A stretch of 64,000 bases of DNA from Parabacteroides chinchillae (lineage in GTDB: Bacteria > Bacteroidota > Bacteroidia > Bacteroidales > Tannerellaceae). The position numbers were made by a program, and so were the translations under genes. The notes beneath the pieces were generated by a model. The model was not told the DNA's origin. It saw only the letters and a program-made list of their open reading frames with translations, and ran no database searches. Where the stretch lies: assembly GCF_900108035.1 (NCBI RefSeq), contig NZ_FNVS01000009.1, positions 1 to 64,000 of the forward strand, written 5' to 3'. Within the stretch, counting starts at the first letter, position 1. Each line of letters begins with the position of its first letter. Shown piece after piece: positions 17,351 to 27,043 of the stretch.

Positions 17351-18952
17351 CTAATCAAATGACACTTTATTAAGTTTCAAAACAGATTCTTTCACTTGGG
17401 AATGTATTTCTATTTCCAGATAAAAAGGCTGATTGAACGGCCAATATTCTGTATCTCCGTTAAAGTCGTCATCCATAGAAAAAAACAAAACATCATTAAC
17501 ATATAGCTTTATATTTCCGGCCGTCCATTCACAAATAAAAGAATGGTAATCTCCCGACAAATTAAAAACAGGAAGTGTAGCTCCTTTCTTATTACCCGTC
17601 TCCCAATTTAATTCTTTGGAAAAAATTCCACCTTTTATACAATCCGGATACTTACCATCATACTCCAACAGGGTTATCTCTCCACTTTGTGCCCCCGAGC
17701 CATACAATCTTTTTACAGGTTTGAGGCGCACCGATACTTTTACATCGGGATTATCGGAAAGCAACTTCGCTTTTAACTCTATATAACCATATTGTTTTTC
17801 AAGCAAACCTTTCGTACTAACAATATAAGGTGTTTGTTGTGTTACTTTCCATATCGAATCATCCAAACCGATAATAAGATCTGAAGCCTCATGGATTTGC
17901 CTTCTTTTACAAACTAAAGAAGCCAACCTGTCTATTAATGCCCTATCTTTGAGATTTGAGGATTTTGAAAAACCCAATATGGCCCCTCCTCCTTCATAAT
18001 AAGCAATAGCGGCATCGTCATAAACCCCATTTTTCTCAAAACGATCCAAATAAGCAACCAGACGATCATAAAAGGAATCTTTCTGACCAGCAAATACACG
18101 TTCATCAAACTCTACTTCAAGTCCCAGATTATGAGTACGTGCCAAACGGCAAGTTTCGTCAATCCGTTGATCCGGTATAGAGGCTTCAAAGAAATGGTTC
18201 GGTTGTGCATAAGCCACATCAAATCCTAATTCTTTCCAATCGCTATATCCCATCGCATTCCAATATGGAATCCAGTAAAACAAGAAATCTTTAGAACGTA
18301 TATAATCTCCGATAGGAACAGTAAGTGCTTTGCTTGTAACTATATCTTCCGATACCCAATAGAAACCAGCCAAATCCAAATTAGCAAATCCTGCTTCTTT
18401 AAAACGTTTGGTCAATTCGTCAATATACCATCGACAAGCTTTTAATTTATCGGCATCATTCGAAAAATCCAAAGACTGTCCATCTAATGTTCCCCAATCT
18501 TTCTGATCAGGAATTGGTTCCGGTAATCCTATTACAACTTTATGGCGAAAAGAAGGGGCTCCAATTTCTTCAATCTGCGATTGAATACATTCGTTCAATG
18601 CATACAACGATTTACCTTTCTCAAAAACACGATCCATCAACCAAATCCATTCTTGCTTCCGGGCCGGCAGTTTCTCATAACGGGAAGCATAACAACGGCC
18701 TTTACCATCCTTAAATTCAAGAAATAAAAAGCCATCGAATAACCAGTTTTTATTGCCATCCGCATTCTGGTGGACAACATAAGGCAAAAATTGATCGGCT
18801 GTCCAATCCATACGATGTGCCCCTCCCTGATAAATCAAGACCATATCCGAAATATCCGTTTGTTTATAGCCTTTTACCAAAGGCTGGGAAAATAAATTCC
18901 CAGCCCAAAGTACACAAAGTAAAAATAACCCAGGCAAATATTTGCACCTCAT
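17351..18952 (-). CDS. DUF4855 protein with a C-terminal GH16-like domain
   Basis: A signal peptide (about 1-22, LPGLFLLCVLWAGNLFSQ) leads into a DUF4855 domain (about 28-345) with WLFDGFLFLEFKDGKGRCY, FYWVSEDI and YIRSKDFLFYWIPYWNAMGYSDW. This family has no firmly established activity. From about residue 378 the protein mirrors the layout of the GH16 neighbour: QYGYIELKAKL, GEITLLEYDGKYPD, GDYHSFICEWTAGNIKLYVNDVLF and a terminal VLKLNKVSFD. The GH16 catalytic motif E-x-D-x-x-E appears here as E425-I-T427-L-L-E430, so both glutamates are kept but the aspartate is threonine. It may be a weakened enzyme or a binding module. It starts 6 bp after the GH16 gene ends. Confidence 0.75.
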   Translation of the reverse strand: MRCKYLPGLFLLCVLWAGNLFSQPLVKGYKQTDISDMVLIYQGGAHRMDWTADQFLPYVVHQNADGNKNWLFDGFLFLEFKDGKGRCYASRYEKLPARKQEWIWLMDRVFEKGKSLYALNECIQSQIEEIGAPSFRHKVVIGLPEPIPDQKDWGTLDGQSLDFSNDADKLKACRWYIDELTKRFKEAGFANLDLAGFYWVSEDIVTSKALTVPIGDYIRSKDFLFYWIPYWNAMGYSDWKELGFDVAYAQPNHFFEASIPDQRIDETCRLARTHNLGLEVEFDERVFAGQKDSFYDRLVAYLDRFEKNGVYDDAAIAYYEGGGAILGFSKSSNLKDRALIDRLASLVCKRRQIHEASDLIIGLDDSIWKVTQQTPYIVSTKGLLEKQYGYIELKAKLLSDNPDVKVSVRLKPVKRLYGSGAQSGEITLLEYDGKYPDCIKGGIFSKELNWETGNKKGATLPVFNLSGDYHSFICEWTAGNIKLYVNDVLFFSMDDDFNGDTEYWPFNQPFYLEIEIHSQVKESVLKLNKVSFD

Positions 18953-18958
18953 ACAATC

Positions 18959-19756
18959 TTACCTCTTATAAACCTTTACATAGTCTACTATAAACGTATC
19001 AGGAGCACAAGCATTCTTTATACCTTCCAAAGTTGCAGGAATCTCCATACTCAGAATCATATATTCGTCAATATTAGAAATACCGACAGTCTGCTCATGA
19101 TATTTCAATCCATCTATAAAAAACGAATATTTCTGATCCGTCCATTCCAAAGCAAACGTGTGGAACCCTTCGGAAAGTCCTTCCAGGTAACTGGTCATCT
19201 GACCACTCGATTTCTGATTAGGTCCATAAGCCCAATGCAAGCAATGTGTCAACGTATCAGCACCTAACCCTTTGAAGTACTCGAAAATATCTATTTCGGT
19301 ACCAAACTTACCCGGATCTTCTCCATTTGATATCTGTGGAGACTGGAACCAAAAGGCAGCCCAAGGTCCATCACCTTTTTGTAGTTTGGCACGACATTCA
19401 AAATAACCATAAGTCGTCATATAAGTTTCACCTGTTCCAACCATACTCGCCAGAACGCTATCTTTCTTAATGTCGTACATAAGTAATAGATTACCGTTCT
19501 CTACCTTTACCATAGACGGATCGTTATATCCAATACGCCGAGGACCGGTTTGACGACATTTCCATTTGGTCGTATCCAATTCTGTTCCATCAAAGTTGTC
19601 TTCCCAAACTAACTTATATCCATGGTCTTCTGGGACAAAAACGTCTTGAGTCAACGCATTATTAACTGGTACTTTCATTGTTTCTTTCTTACCCGAAGGC
19701 AAACAAGCACTCATCATACACATACATGTTGCTAAGACAGGAATCAAATTTTTCAT
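18959..19756 (-). CDS. GH16-family glycoside hydrolase, lipoprotein
   Basis: A lipoprotein signal ends MMSAC (Cys18). The rest is a complete GH16 domain: KLVWEDNFDGTELDTTKW, TYGYFECRAKLQKGDGPWAAFWF, the catalytic EIDIFE (nucleophile E154, D156, acid/base E159), a helper GFHTFALEWTDQKYSFFIDG and a final FIVDYVKVYKR. GH16 enzymes cleave beta-1,3 or beta-1,4 links in glucans and galactans such as laminarin, mixed-linkage glucan, agarose or porphyran. The exact substrate cannot be assigned by eye. It lies between SusD 2 and the DUF4855/GH16-like gene, so it is the main recognisable degradative enzyme of this locus and probably acts at the cell surface. Confidence 0.92.
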   Translation of the reverse strand: MKNLIPVLATCMCMMSACLPSGKKETMKVPVNNALTQDVFVPEDHGYKLVWEDNFDGTELDTTKWKCRQTGPRRIGYNDPSMVKVENGNLLLMYDIKKDSVLASMVGTGETYMTTYGYFECRAKLQKGDGPWAAFWFQSPQISNGEDPGKFGTEIDIFEYFKGLGADTLTHCLHWAYGPNQKSSGQMTSYLEGLSEGFHTFALEWTDQKYSFFIDGLKYHEQTVGISNIDEYMILSMEIPATLEGIKNACAPDTFIVDYVKVYKR

Positions 19757-19786
19757 ATTATATCAGATTGTATTTAACGTACTACT

Positions 19787-21376
19787 TTATTTACATCTAC
19801 CTGTATCCCACCAAACACGAACATGGCCTCCGTCACCTTTGCCGTTATTCAGGTTTTTATCGGTAGCATGAGCCTTATTAATACGCCGTTCTTCATCGGG
19901 GTAATATATTTTTTTAATAAATTCTCCGGGTTTGATATTCGAATCATCACATCTGACAATCGGTTTCAAATCAGGGTACCCTGTCCGGCGAAACTCAGCC
20001 CAAGCTTCGGCACCAACCGGATATAGCGCTATCCATTTTTGAGTTATAATCTTTTTCAGGTTCGACTCAAAATCACCGGAAACATCCCAGGCTACGTTTC
20101 CCGTCGTTATATACGTCTCATCTTTTGTCAGATCCAAAAGCTTGGTATCTATACCATCTCTTGATTCTGCGAAAGAAGTCCGGATACCTTCTTCATAATT
20201 ACCTTTGGCATTTCCGGCTCCATTCCACCCGCGAAGAGCAGCTTCAGCTTTCAAGAAACAGACTTCCGAATAGCGCATTACCGGATAGCGTTTGGTAATC
20301 CAGACACTTGTAGGATCTACTCCTGCTGTATTCCAGTTAGGGAAAAACATCATTCCATGTACATTCGAATTTTCATCCAATGTGTAGCCAGGCATAGCCA
20401 ACTGATCTGCCGGCAATCCGTTTGGAACGCCTTTGTAAGCGGCTCCTTTTCCTTCTGTTACAAACAATTTCGTTTTTCCTATATAAAGTGTTTCACGGGG
20501 ATCAACCACCGTCCCCGTATTTTCCAGAATATCGACCAATGTAGCACTCACCCTAAACTCACCCCAATGACTGATCGTAATTAACGGATACCCCAAGCTA
20601 TTCCAATCATCTTTATTTGTCATACAGGTTGCACCATCATCTATTGAAGACATAACTCCGGCAGCCAAAGCCGCCTCACCTTCCTGGCGTGCTTTTTCAG
20701 GATCTATAAAAGAAAGACGTATCGCACACCGGAGACGAATTGAATTGGCAAACTTTATCCATTTAGAGACATCTCCATTATAAATAAAGTCGGAATTGCC
20801 TAATGCATTCTGGCCTTTCAATCCGCTTTGCAAAACTTCAACAGCTTCACGCAGTTCTTTAAAAACATCATTATAAATATCCTTTTGACTATCATACTTT
20901 GGTTGTTCGATATTTATTCCAGCTTCCGAATAGGGCATGTCTCCGTATATATCAGTCATCTTAGCCGAAGAATAAGCCAATATGATACGCATTAGTTGAT
21001 AAGTCTGGACTGAATGCGGGTTTTCGGTTATCTGGCTACCTACCATTTTTATATTTTTCATAACTCCCGTATAGTGAGGCCCCCACAAACCTCCTGTAGG
21101 GTAAGCGTCTTCATACACATAACGGTCCACACTATAACCCGTTGATGTATTTGCAATGTATTGAGCATATAAAGCAACCCCTAATTGATCGCCCAACTGA
21201 TAATTATCCCAAGCTATATTCGTAACTTTCCATGTAACAAAAGGAAATACCAATTCAGGATTAAGTGATGAAGATGCCAACGGGTTTTTATTTAATTCCA
21301 CAAATGAATCTGTACAGCCAGACAACAAGCAGGCAAACAAACCTATGGTAAATATATTTTTTATTTTATTTTTCAT
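19787..21376 (-). CDS. SusD/RagB-like lipoprotein 2 (SusD-like_2 type)
   Basis: The lipobox is LLSGC (Cys21). The mature protein is of the SusD-like_2 class (about 530 residues): FVELNKNPLASSSLNPELVFPFVTWKV near the start, YQLMRIILAYSSAKMTDIYGDMPYSEA around 130, AILRLR-type helices (FANSIRLRCAIRLSFIDPEKA) and the closing WIALYPVGAEAWAEFRRTGYPDLKP. It follows susC 2 by 13 bp. This sub-family differs in sequence from SusD 1, so the two pairs are not recent duplicates. Confidence 0.92.
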   Translation of the reverse strand: MKNKIKNIFTIGLFACLLSGCTDSFVELNKNPLASSSLNPELVFPFVTWKVTNIAWDNYQLGDQLGVALYAQYIANTSTGYSVDRYVYEDAYPTGGLWGPHYTGVMKNIKMVGSQITENPHSVQTYQLMRIILAYSSAKMTDIYGDMPYSEAGINIEQPKYDSQKDIYNDVFKELREAVEVLQSGLKGQNALGNSDFIYNGDVSKWIKFANSIRLRCAIRLSFIDPEKARQEGEAALAAGVMSSIDDGATCMTNKDDWNSLGYPLITISHWGEFRVSATLVDILENTGTVVDPRETLYIGKTKLFVTEGKGAAYKGVPNGLPADQLAMPGYTLDENSNVHGMMFFPNWNTAGVDPTSVWITKRYPVMRYSEVCFLKAEAALRGWNGAGNAKGNYEEGIRTSFAESRDGIDTKLLDLTKDETYITTGNVAWDVSGDFESNLKKIITQKWIALYPVGAEAWAEFRRTGYPDLKPIVRCDDSNIKPGEFIKKIYYPDEERRINKAHATDKNLNNGKGDGGHVRVWWDTGRCK

Positions 21377-21389
21377 AACTCAATTCGAT

Positions 21390-24300
21390 TTAAAATTTAA
21401 CATTCAAATTGAAGCCAAAACTTCTTGTCGGCGGCATAGATGAAATTTCAAATGCCTGTGCATAATCGCTACGTGAAAAGGCTCCTTCCGGATTTGACGG
21501 CGTATTTTTCTTTATAAAAAACAAATCGCGCCCAACGAGTGAAAATTTTACACTTTTCAATGGAGTTTTATCGATCCATGCTTTAGGTAAATTCCAACCG
21601 ACAGACATTTCACGCATTTTTACATACGAACCGTCATATAAAAATTCTTCGGCAACACCGTCCGGGCCTCCCACTGTTTCATAAAATTGCTGAGAAGTAA
21701 TAGCTACAGTATTAGGCTGGCCGGTATCCACACTGACACCCTTCACAACCAACCCTCCATCACGATGTGCTAACGTCCGTTCCGAATTACCCAATTTACA
21801 GGCATATGCATCTGTTACAGACACAACATCACCACCATGTTTTATGTCAATCAACATATTAAATATCACATCTTTCCAACGAAGAGTAGTAGATACAGAC
21901 CCTGTCCAGTCTGGCATCATATTGCCAATTACCTTATCGCTTTCAAAAATTGGCAAGCCATCAGCATTAATTTTCATGTTGCCAACCTCATCACGAACAT
22001 AAGCTTTTCCTATAATGTCGCCAAATTTTTCACCTTCCCGGACAACAACGTTACCAATGCGTACACCTCCCATATCCCAACGTTTCACCGTAGGATCCAA
22101 TTTTATACAACGAGACATATTCGTACCCCAATTCAAATTTACATCCCATTGCCAATCTTTGGTTTGAACAGGTATAAAGTTAAGCATCAACTCGACACCA
22201 TGGCTGGCCATTTCTCCGGCATTGATTAACTTCGTAGTATAACCGGAAGACTGAGCCACCGATATTCCCAATATCTGATTGGTAGTTTTTGAATTATAAT
22301 ACGTAAAATCCAAACCTATTCTTCCACTAAACATACGTAAGTCTAAACCAGTTTCATAAGAGTTGGTTGATTCCGGTTTCAATGTAGCCAACGGAAATCC
22401 GTTCGGGGCAGATGAACCCAATACGGGTGTAATAATTGTGTATACTCCATACACCGGATACAGACGATATGGACTTGTATCATTACCCACTTTTGCCCAT
22501 GAACCACGAATCTTCAGGAAAGAAATCTGTTCCGGCAATTTAACCATCTCCGATATTATCCCACTTAAACTAACAGAAGGATAGAAATAAGACCAGTTAT
22601 CGGATGGTAAAGTAGAAGACCAGTCATTACGCCCGGTTAAATCCAAATAAACCATACTTTTATATCCGAACTGCACATTGCCTAAAACAGAATGAACCTC
22701 TTTTTTGCTGAAGCCTTCTTCCACCGTTTTATTCCCGCCGTTAGATATAGCAACTAAGCCAGGAACGGTAAAACGTCCGGAACGCGCATTCAGTACTTTA
22801 CTCGTTTCCGCACGGAAAGCTGCACCCAAATTTGCCATAAGAGAAAAATCACCGAATGTTTTATTAAAGTTAAGCATAACATCCGAGTTTATTTCCTGAA
22901 ATGTATTTGTATAAATCGTATATTGATTGCTGCCCGAATTATATGAAAACGGCATCATTATTCTCCGGTCGGTATCATACCAGTCCAAACCAACCTTACC
23001 GTTCAGGCGCAACCAGTCGGTGAAAATTATAGAAGCATTTATCTGGCCGATAAAGCGGTTCATGACATCTTTATTACCATTCCCTTTATAATAATAAGCA
23101 TACGGATTAATGTATTCATTACTGGCTCCGCTCCAATTTACAGGATTTCCATCCAAGCCTTCCGGATTTTCCAAATCGACAGTACGGATACTTCTTGGCA
23201 TTTTTATAAACTGGTTGGCAATACCATACTCTCCCTGATCCGGACGATTCCGTCCTTTCTGCCGGATATAATTAGCTTTCATCCCAACCTGCAACCATTG
23301 GTTCGAAAAATTAAGGTTGGCATCAATATACTGGCGAGTTAAATTATGAGAAGGCGTGACACCATTATTTCTGGAATCCGAATATGCCATACGTCCCGAT
23401 AAAGATTTGCCTCCGGCAGCCAAAGAGACACTATTATTATAATTCACTCCAGTACGATAAAAATCCATCATCTGACTATTTTGCGGAGTCATAGCATATG
23501 GCTGATAACGATCATCTCCGTAAATACTGTTTCTCCAGTTCGGGACTGTCATACTACCATCCATTTCCGGTCCCCAACTTCCCTTTGCATCTATCGAATA
23601 TTGCCCGTTACTACCCTGACCGTATATATTCTGCAGTTTATAAGATTCATAAGGGGTACTAAAACTTACATTTCCATTATATTCTATAGTTAAAGGCTGA
23701 TCTATTTTTCCTTTTTTAGTCACCACAAGAATTGCTCCGTTTTGGGCACGGCTACCATACAACGCAGCAGCATTGGCTCCTTTCAATACCGAAATACTCT
23801 CAATATCTTCCGGATTAATTTCGGACGCTCCACCGGAATAATCCGGATTTCCCCATTCGGTCGCCTCCCCTTGCATATTATCACTAATCGGAATCCCGTC
23901 TACCACCCATAGAGGCTGGTTATTTCCACTTAGCGAACTTAAACCACGCATGATTACACGCGTCGATCCTCCCATTCCTGTGCCTGATTGTGAAATCTGC
24001 ACTCCTGCCACTTTACCTTGCAGCATATTAGACACACTCTCCGAACGATTTTCAATCAAATTATCCGTCTTTATCTCCTGCATAGCGTACCCTAATGCCT
24101 TTTTCTCACGTTTGATGCCCATAGCCGTGACTACCACTTCGTTCAATTCTTCTATAGAGGAAGCTAGCACAACATCTATCCTATTTTTTCCATTAATTGG
24201 TACCTCTTGTGGTTTATATCCTATATAGGATACTTGCAGAATCGCATTACTATTTGGTACTTCTATCGAGAAATTACCGTCAATGTCTGTTATTACACCA

Positions 24301-24770
24301 TTGGCCGTACCTTTTACTACCACATTCGCCCCAATAACAGGCTCTCCGCTTTTATCAGAGACATTACCGGTTATCTTTTTTTTCTGTTGGACATCTTTTG
24401 TTTCAACTTTATCTTTCAGAACAATATAGCGATCGCTAATTACGTATGAAATATTTCCATTTTTAAATAAAGTATTCAATATTTCGGTTACATTCTCTTT
24501 CTTAACGGAAATATCTACTTTGCGCGTTACATCTACCACCTTTTTATTGTATAAAAAACGGAATTCTGTTTGAGATTCTATCTGATCCAACACTTCCTCG
24601 ATAGAAACATCATTCAGCTTCATTGTCAGTGTTGTTACTTGGGAGTAAGAGGTTGATGCCACAGATTGCATTACGCAACAAATCAATAGTATTAGACATA
24701 TTCTCATAACCAGAAATGTTTTCGAGGCAAAAAAATGCCCTGTGATTTCCTTAATCGAACAAGATTTCAT
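21390..24770 (-). CDS. SusC/RagA-family TonB-linked outer-membrane receptor 2, with STN domain
   Basis: 1126 residues: an extended signal (hydrophobic core about 22-43), an STN domain (about 47-118, IEEVLDQIESQTEFRFLYNKK), a carboxypeptidase-regulatory-like domain (about 133-204, GEPVIGANVVVKGTANG), a TonB-box-like EVVVTAMG (211-218), a plug with PLWVVDGIPISDN and GANAAALYGSRAQNGAILVVTKKG, then a large barrel ending RSFGFNLNVKF. The STN domain predicts control by a FecR anti-sigma, and the second FecR/ECF pair lies upstream beyond the PIG-L gene. It should import a glycan fragment together with SusD 2. Confidence 0.94.
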   Translation of the reverse strand: MKSCSIKEITGHFFASKTFLVMRICLILLICCVMQSVASTSYSQVTTLTMKLNDVSIEEVLDQIESQTEFRFLYNKKVVDVTRKVDISVKKENVTEILNTLFKNGNISYVISDRYIVLKDKVETKDVQQKKKITGNVSDKSGEPVIGANVVVKGTANGVITDIDGNFSIEVPNSNAILQVSYIGYKPQEVPINGKNRIDVVLASSIEELNEVVVTAMGIKREKKALGYAMQEIKTDNLIENRSESVSNMLQGKVAGVQISQSGTGMGGSTRVIMRGLSSLSGNNQPLWVVDGIPISDNMQGEATEWGNPDYSGGASEINPEDIESISVLKGANAAALYGSRAQNGAILVVTKKGKIDQPLTIEYNGNVSFSTPYESYKLQNIYGQGSNGQYSIDAKGSWGPEMDGSMTVPNWRNSIYGDDRYQPYAMTPQNSQMMDFYRTGVNYNNSVSLAAGGKSLSGRMAYSDSRNNGVTPSHNLTRQYIDANLNFSNQWLQVGMKANYIRQKGRNRPDQGEYGIANQFIKMPRSIRTVDLENPEGLDGNPVNWSGASNEYINPYAYYYKGNGNKDVMNRFIGQINASIIFTDWLRLNGKVGLDWYDTDRRIMMPFSYNSGSNQYTIYTNTFQEINSDVMLNFNKTFGDFSLMANLGAAFRAETSKVLNARSGRFTVPGLVAISNGGNKTVEEGFSKKEVHSVLGNVQFGYKSMVYLDLTGRNDWSSTLPSDNWSYFYPSVSLSGIISEMVKLPEQISFLKIRGSWAKVGNDTSPYRLYPVYGVYTIITPVLGSSAPNGFPLATLKPESTNSYETGLDLRMFSGRIGLDFTYYNSKTTNQILGISVAQSSGYTTKLINAGEMASHGVELMLNFIPVQTKDWQWDVNLNWGTNMSRCIKLDPTVKRWDMGGVRIGNVVVREGEKFGDIIGKAYVRDEVGNMKINADGLPIFESDKVIGNMMPDWTGSVSTTLRWKDVIFNMLIDIKHGGDVVSVTDAYACKLGNSERTLAHRDGGLVVKGVSVDTGQPNTVAITSQQFYETVGGPDGVAEEFLYDGSYVKMREMSVGWNLPKAWIDKTPLKSVKFSLVGRDLFFIKKNTPSNPEGAFSRSDYAQAFEISSMPPTRSFGFNLNVKF

Positions 24771-24777
24771 ATTTTTG
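24746..24777 (+). promoter_or_regulatory. Antisense promoter overlapping the start codon of susC 2
   Basis: TTTC (24746-24749), a 20-bp spacer and TATTTTTG (24770-24777). The -7 box is full consensus and sits one base differently from the susC 1 case, again at the complement of the start codon (TCATATTTTTGTA in both). Confidence 0.52.
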
Positions 24778-24782
24778 TATGT

Positions 24783-24866
24783 TTAGTTAGAAAATAAGGT
24801 TTATTATGCACATTTTTGAAACTAAATGATCTAAAGGGGAGGTGTACCAGACCTTCCCTTTTATAT
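24783..24866 (+). ncRNA. Predicted antisense RNA opposite the susC 2 leader
   Basis: The transcript from the antisense promoter would be about 85 nt. It ends at a hairpin of AAAGGGGAGGT (24833-24843) with ACCTTCCCTTT (24851-24861) followed by TATATTT. The tail is U-rich but shorter than at susC 1. Promoter position, length and terminator orientation repeat the susC 1 arrangement although the sequence in between differs. That argues for function rather than chance. Confidence 0.48.
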
Positions 24867-25020
24867 TTAGAATCAACTGAAATTTAAATTTATCCGCTGT
24901 TCAGTTTTTCCATATCCATTCGTTTTTAAGGTTAAAATTTATATTCTCTGATCTCTATAAATAAGACAGCGTACAAAAATTCTTCCACATTAGAAAAGGC
25001 TTGATTAACTTATATTAATA

Positions 25021-25908
25021 CTATCTGGGTAACATAGGAAATAGTTGCAGGACTTCTTCCTTATCAGGCTCATTTCCATATTCACAAATCTCGAAAGCTT
25101 CAAAATAAGAGATATTTTTCACCTGCTTCGGAGAGTACCATTTAAGAGCCGGTTCACGGTATTTATCAGACATTTTCCTTCTCAACAAATGATCAGCTAC
25201 AAGTTTTCTCCTGCCTGCTACATCCGCAGGTACATCTTCTTCATACCCTCCGTTCCAAGGCAACCATTCATATACCTGCGATTCGTGGGCACAAATTGCA
25301 TCCAACTTCTGTTCAATCACAGGAGTTATGTCAATCACGATATCCGGTGAAAACGGAGCCGGTTTCTGAAAATTATCATGCATATATAAAAAGACCGGAG
25401 CTTTTAACAAAGGTTCGCCTCCCGGAACCATTAAAGGTACAGAAATCATATAAGCAGCATCCTGTACAATTGTCGAGGTATAACGGTGATCCGGGTGATA
25501 ATCATTAGGACGATGTGTTATCACAATATCAGCCTTCCAATCACAGATCATGCGAATAACCGCTTTCCTGTTTTCTAATGTCGGCATTAATTCTCCATCA
25601 TGGTTGTCCAGATTCTCATAAACAATGCCCAAACTACGGGCTGCTTCTTGCATCTCCTGTTTTCTACGAGCAGCCAATGCCTCCGGTTGCATTTGGTGAT
25701 GCCCTTTATCTCCGTTAGTTAGAGAAACAAATTTCACCTTATGCCCCATTTTTGAAAATAAAGCCGCCGTACCTCCTGCATAAATATCACAATCATCCGG
25801 ATGGGCACCAAACACAATAACCCGAACCGGTTCCCCGGCAAACATAAATGAAAGAAAAGAGGCAACCAACAAAAAGGCTGCTCCGACAATCAGTTTTTTC
25901 ATATTCAT
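25021..25908 (-). CDS. PIG-L/LmbE-family zinc deacetylase, secreted
   Basis: The N-terminus (MNMKKLIVGAAFLLVASFLSFMFA) is a signal peptide or anchor. The PIG-L fold is clear: AHPDD (35-39) supplies the first zinc ligands and catalytic Asp, and RPNDYHPDH (133-141) carries the third histidine. Known members remove N-acetyl groups from GlcNAc-containing or other amino-sugar substrates. It stands between susC 2 and FecR 2 on the same strand. The 250 bp before susC carry the predicted antisense RNA, so it may end the FecR transcript rather than start the susC one. Its presence suggests an N-acylated sugar in the substrate; this is inference. Confidence 0.88.
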   Translation of the reverse strand: MNMKKLIVGAAFLLVASFLSFMFAGEPVRVIVFGAHPDDCDIYAGGTAALFSKMGHKVKFVSLTNGDKGHHQMQPEALAARRKQEMQEAARSLGIVYENLDNHDGELMPTLENRKAVIRMICDWKADIVITHRPNDYHPDHRYTSTIVQDAAYMISVPLMVPGGEPLLKAPVFLYMHDNFQKPAPFSPDIVIDITPVIEQKLDAICAHESQVYEWLPWNGGYEEDVPADVAGRRKLVADHLLRRKMSDKYREPALKWYSPKQVKNISYFEAFEICEYGNEPDKEEVLQLFPMLPR

Positions 25909-25934
25909 ACGATTTAAAAATTAAATGATAAATG

Positions 25935-26969
25935 TTATGGTTTTCTTTTTACACTATAAAATTCAATATGTGTTTTATTATAACGATTATCCGAAGATTT
26001 TCTCGGTTCATACACTTTATAATCAATCGGAGCCGTAAGCTTCATCAATTCAAGGATAACAGGCAACGATTCCTTCTCAAATGTTACTCTATAGGGCTGC
26101 ATTCCTATTTCAGGGTCACGGATCGTAATATCTACATTATAAATCTGACCGATTTTCTTTAAAATATAAGAAAGAGAGTCATCCCTGAAGATAAGGTTGC
26201 CATCTTTCCATGCGTACCATTTATAAGGGTCTGTTTCCGTTATTTCAAAGGATTTATTTACGTCTCCATACAGCAACCGCTCTCCTGGTTTCAAACTGAC
26301 TTTATCTGCTTCGTTATTCAACTGTACATGTACTTTACCTCTTACCATAGTCACAGCAACAGGTTCTTTTTTATAGGCCTCGACATTAAAAGCCGTTCCG
26401 GTAGCTTTCACTTTTAACAGATCGGTTGCTACAATAAAAGGGTTTTCTTTATCCGATTCCACTTCAAAAAAAGCTTCGCCCGATAAAAACACACTTCTCT
26501 CCCCCTTTTTGAAAACTGTCGGAAATTTTAACGTACTACCCGCATTCAACCATGCCACTGACCCGTCCGGTAAATTTATTTGCGAATAGGTTCCAAACGG
26601 CACAGTTATTTTTTGATAAGCAACATAATTCTTGCCCGCATCATTTCTAAAATAAAAATAAGCGGAAAGAATCAGTAAAGGCAATAGCAAAACTGCTGCA
26701 ACTTGCTGCCAGTATTTATATAAAGTTAGATACCATGGCTGTAATGACAGTTTACCCATTACTTTAGCATGAGCCTTTTCCAAATCATCATCAGTCACTA
26801 AAAACTGCGGATTTGATAACTGCCATAAGTTTTGTAATTGTTCATAATGCCGTTTATTTTCAGGATTTTTCTTTACCCATGCAGCTAGCATAGTTATCTC
26901 CTCCGGAGTAGCCACGCCGGAAAGATAAGCAATGACCAATTCTTCTATTTGTTTTTCTGATTGTTCCAT
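25935..26969 (-). CDS. FecR-family anti-sigma factor 2
   Basis: 344 residues with the anti-sigma N-terminus (LVIAYLSGVATPEEITMLAAWVKKNPENKRHYEQLQNLW), one membrane segment (about 87-106, WQQVAAVLLLPLLILSAYFYF), the FecR domain (YSQINLPDGSVAWLNAGSTLKFPTVF, FNVEAYKKEPVAVTMVRGKVHV) and a DUF4974-like C-terminus. It follows ECF gene 2 on the same strand with 74 bp between, the usual layout. It is expected to sense the STN domain of SusC 2. Confidence 0.91.
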   Translation of the reverse strand: MEQSEKQIEELVIAYLSGVATPEEITMLAAWVKKNPENKRHYEQLQNLWQLSNPQFLVTDDDLEKAHAKVMGKLSLQPWYLTLYKYWQQVAAVLLLPLLILSAYFYFRNDAGKNYVAYQKITVPFGTYSQINLPDGSVAWLNAGSTLKFPTVFKKGERSVFLSGEAFFEVESDKENPFIVATDLLKVKATGTAFNVEAYKKEPVAVTMVRGKVHVQLNNEADKVSLKPGERLLYGDVNKSFEITETDPYKWYAWKDGNLIFRDDSLSYILKKIGQIYNVDITIRDPEIGMQPYRVTFEKESLPVILELMKLTAPIDYKVYEPRKSSDNRYNKTHIEFYSVKRKP

Positions 26970-27043
26970 ATTCTGTTTTACTATAAATAAGACAATTCAG
27001 AGAGTAGCATCCACATTAAAACAACGTTATTTATAATTAAAAT

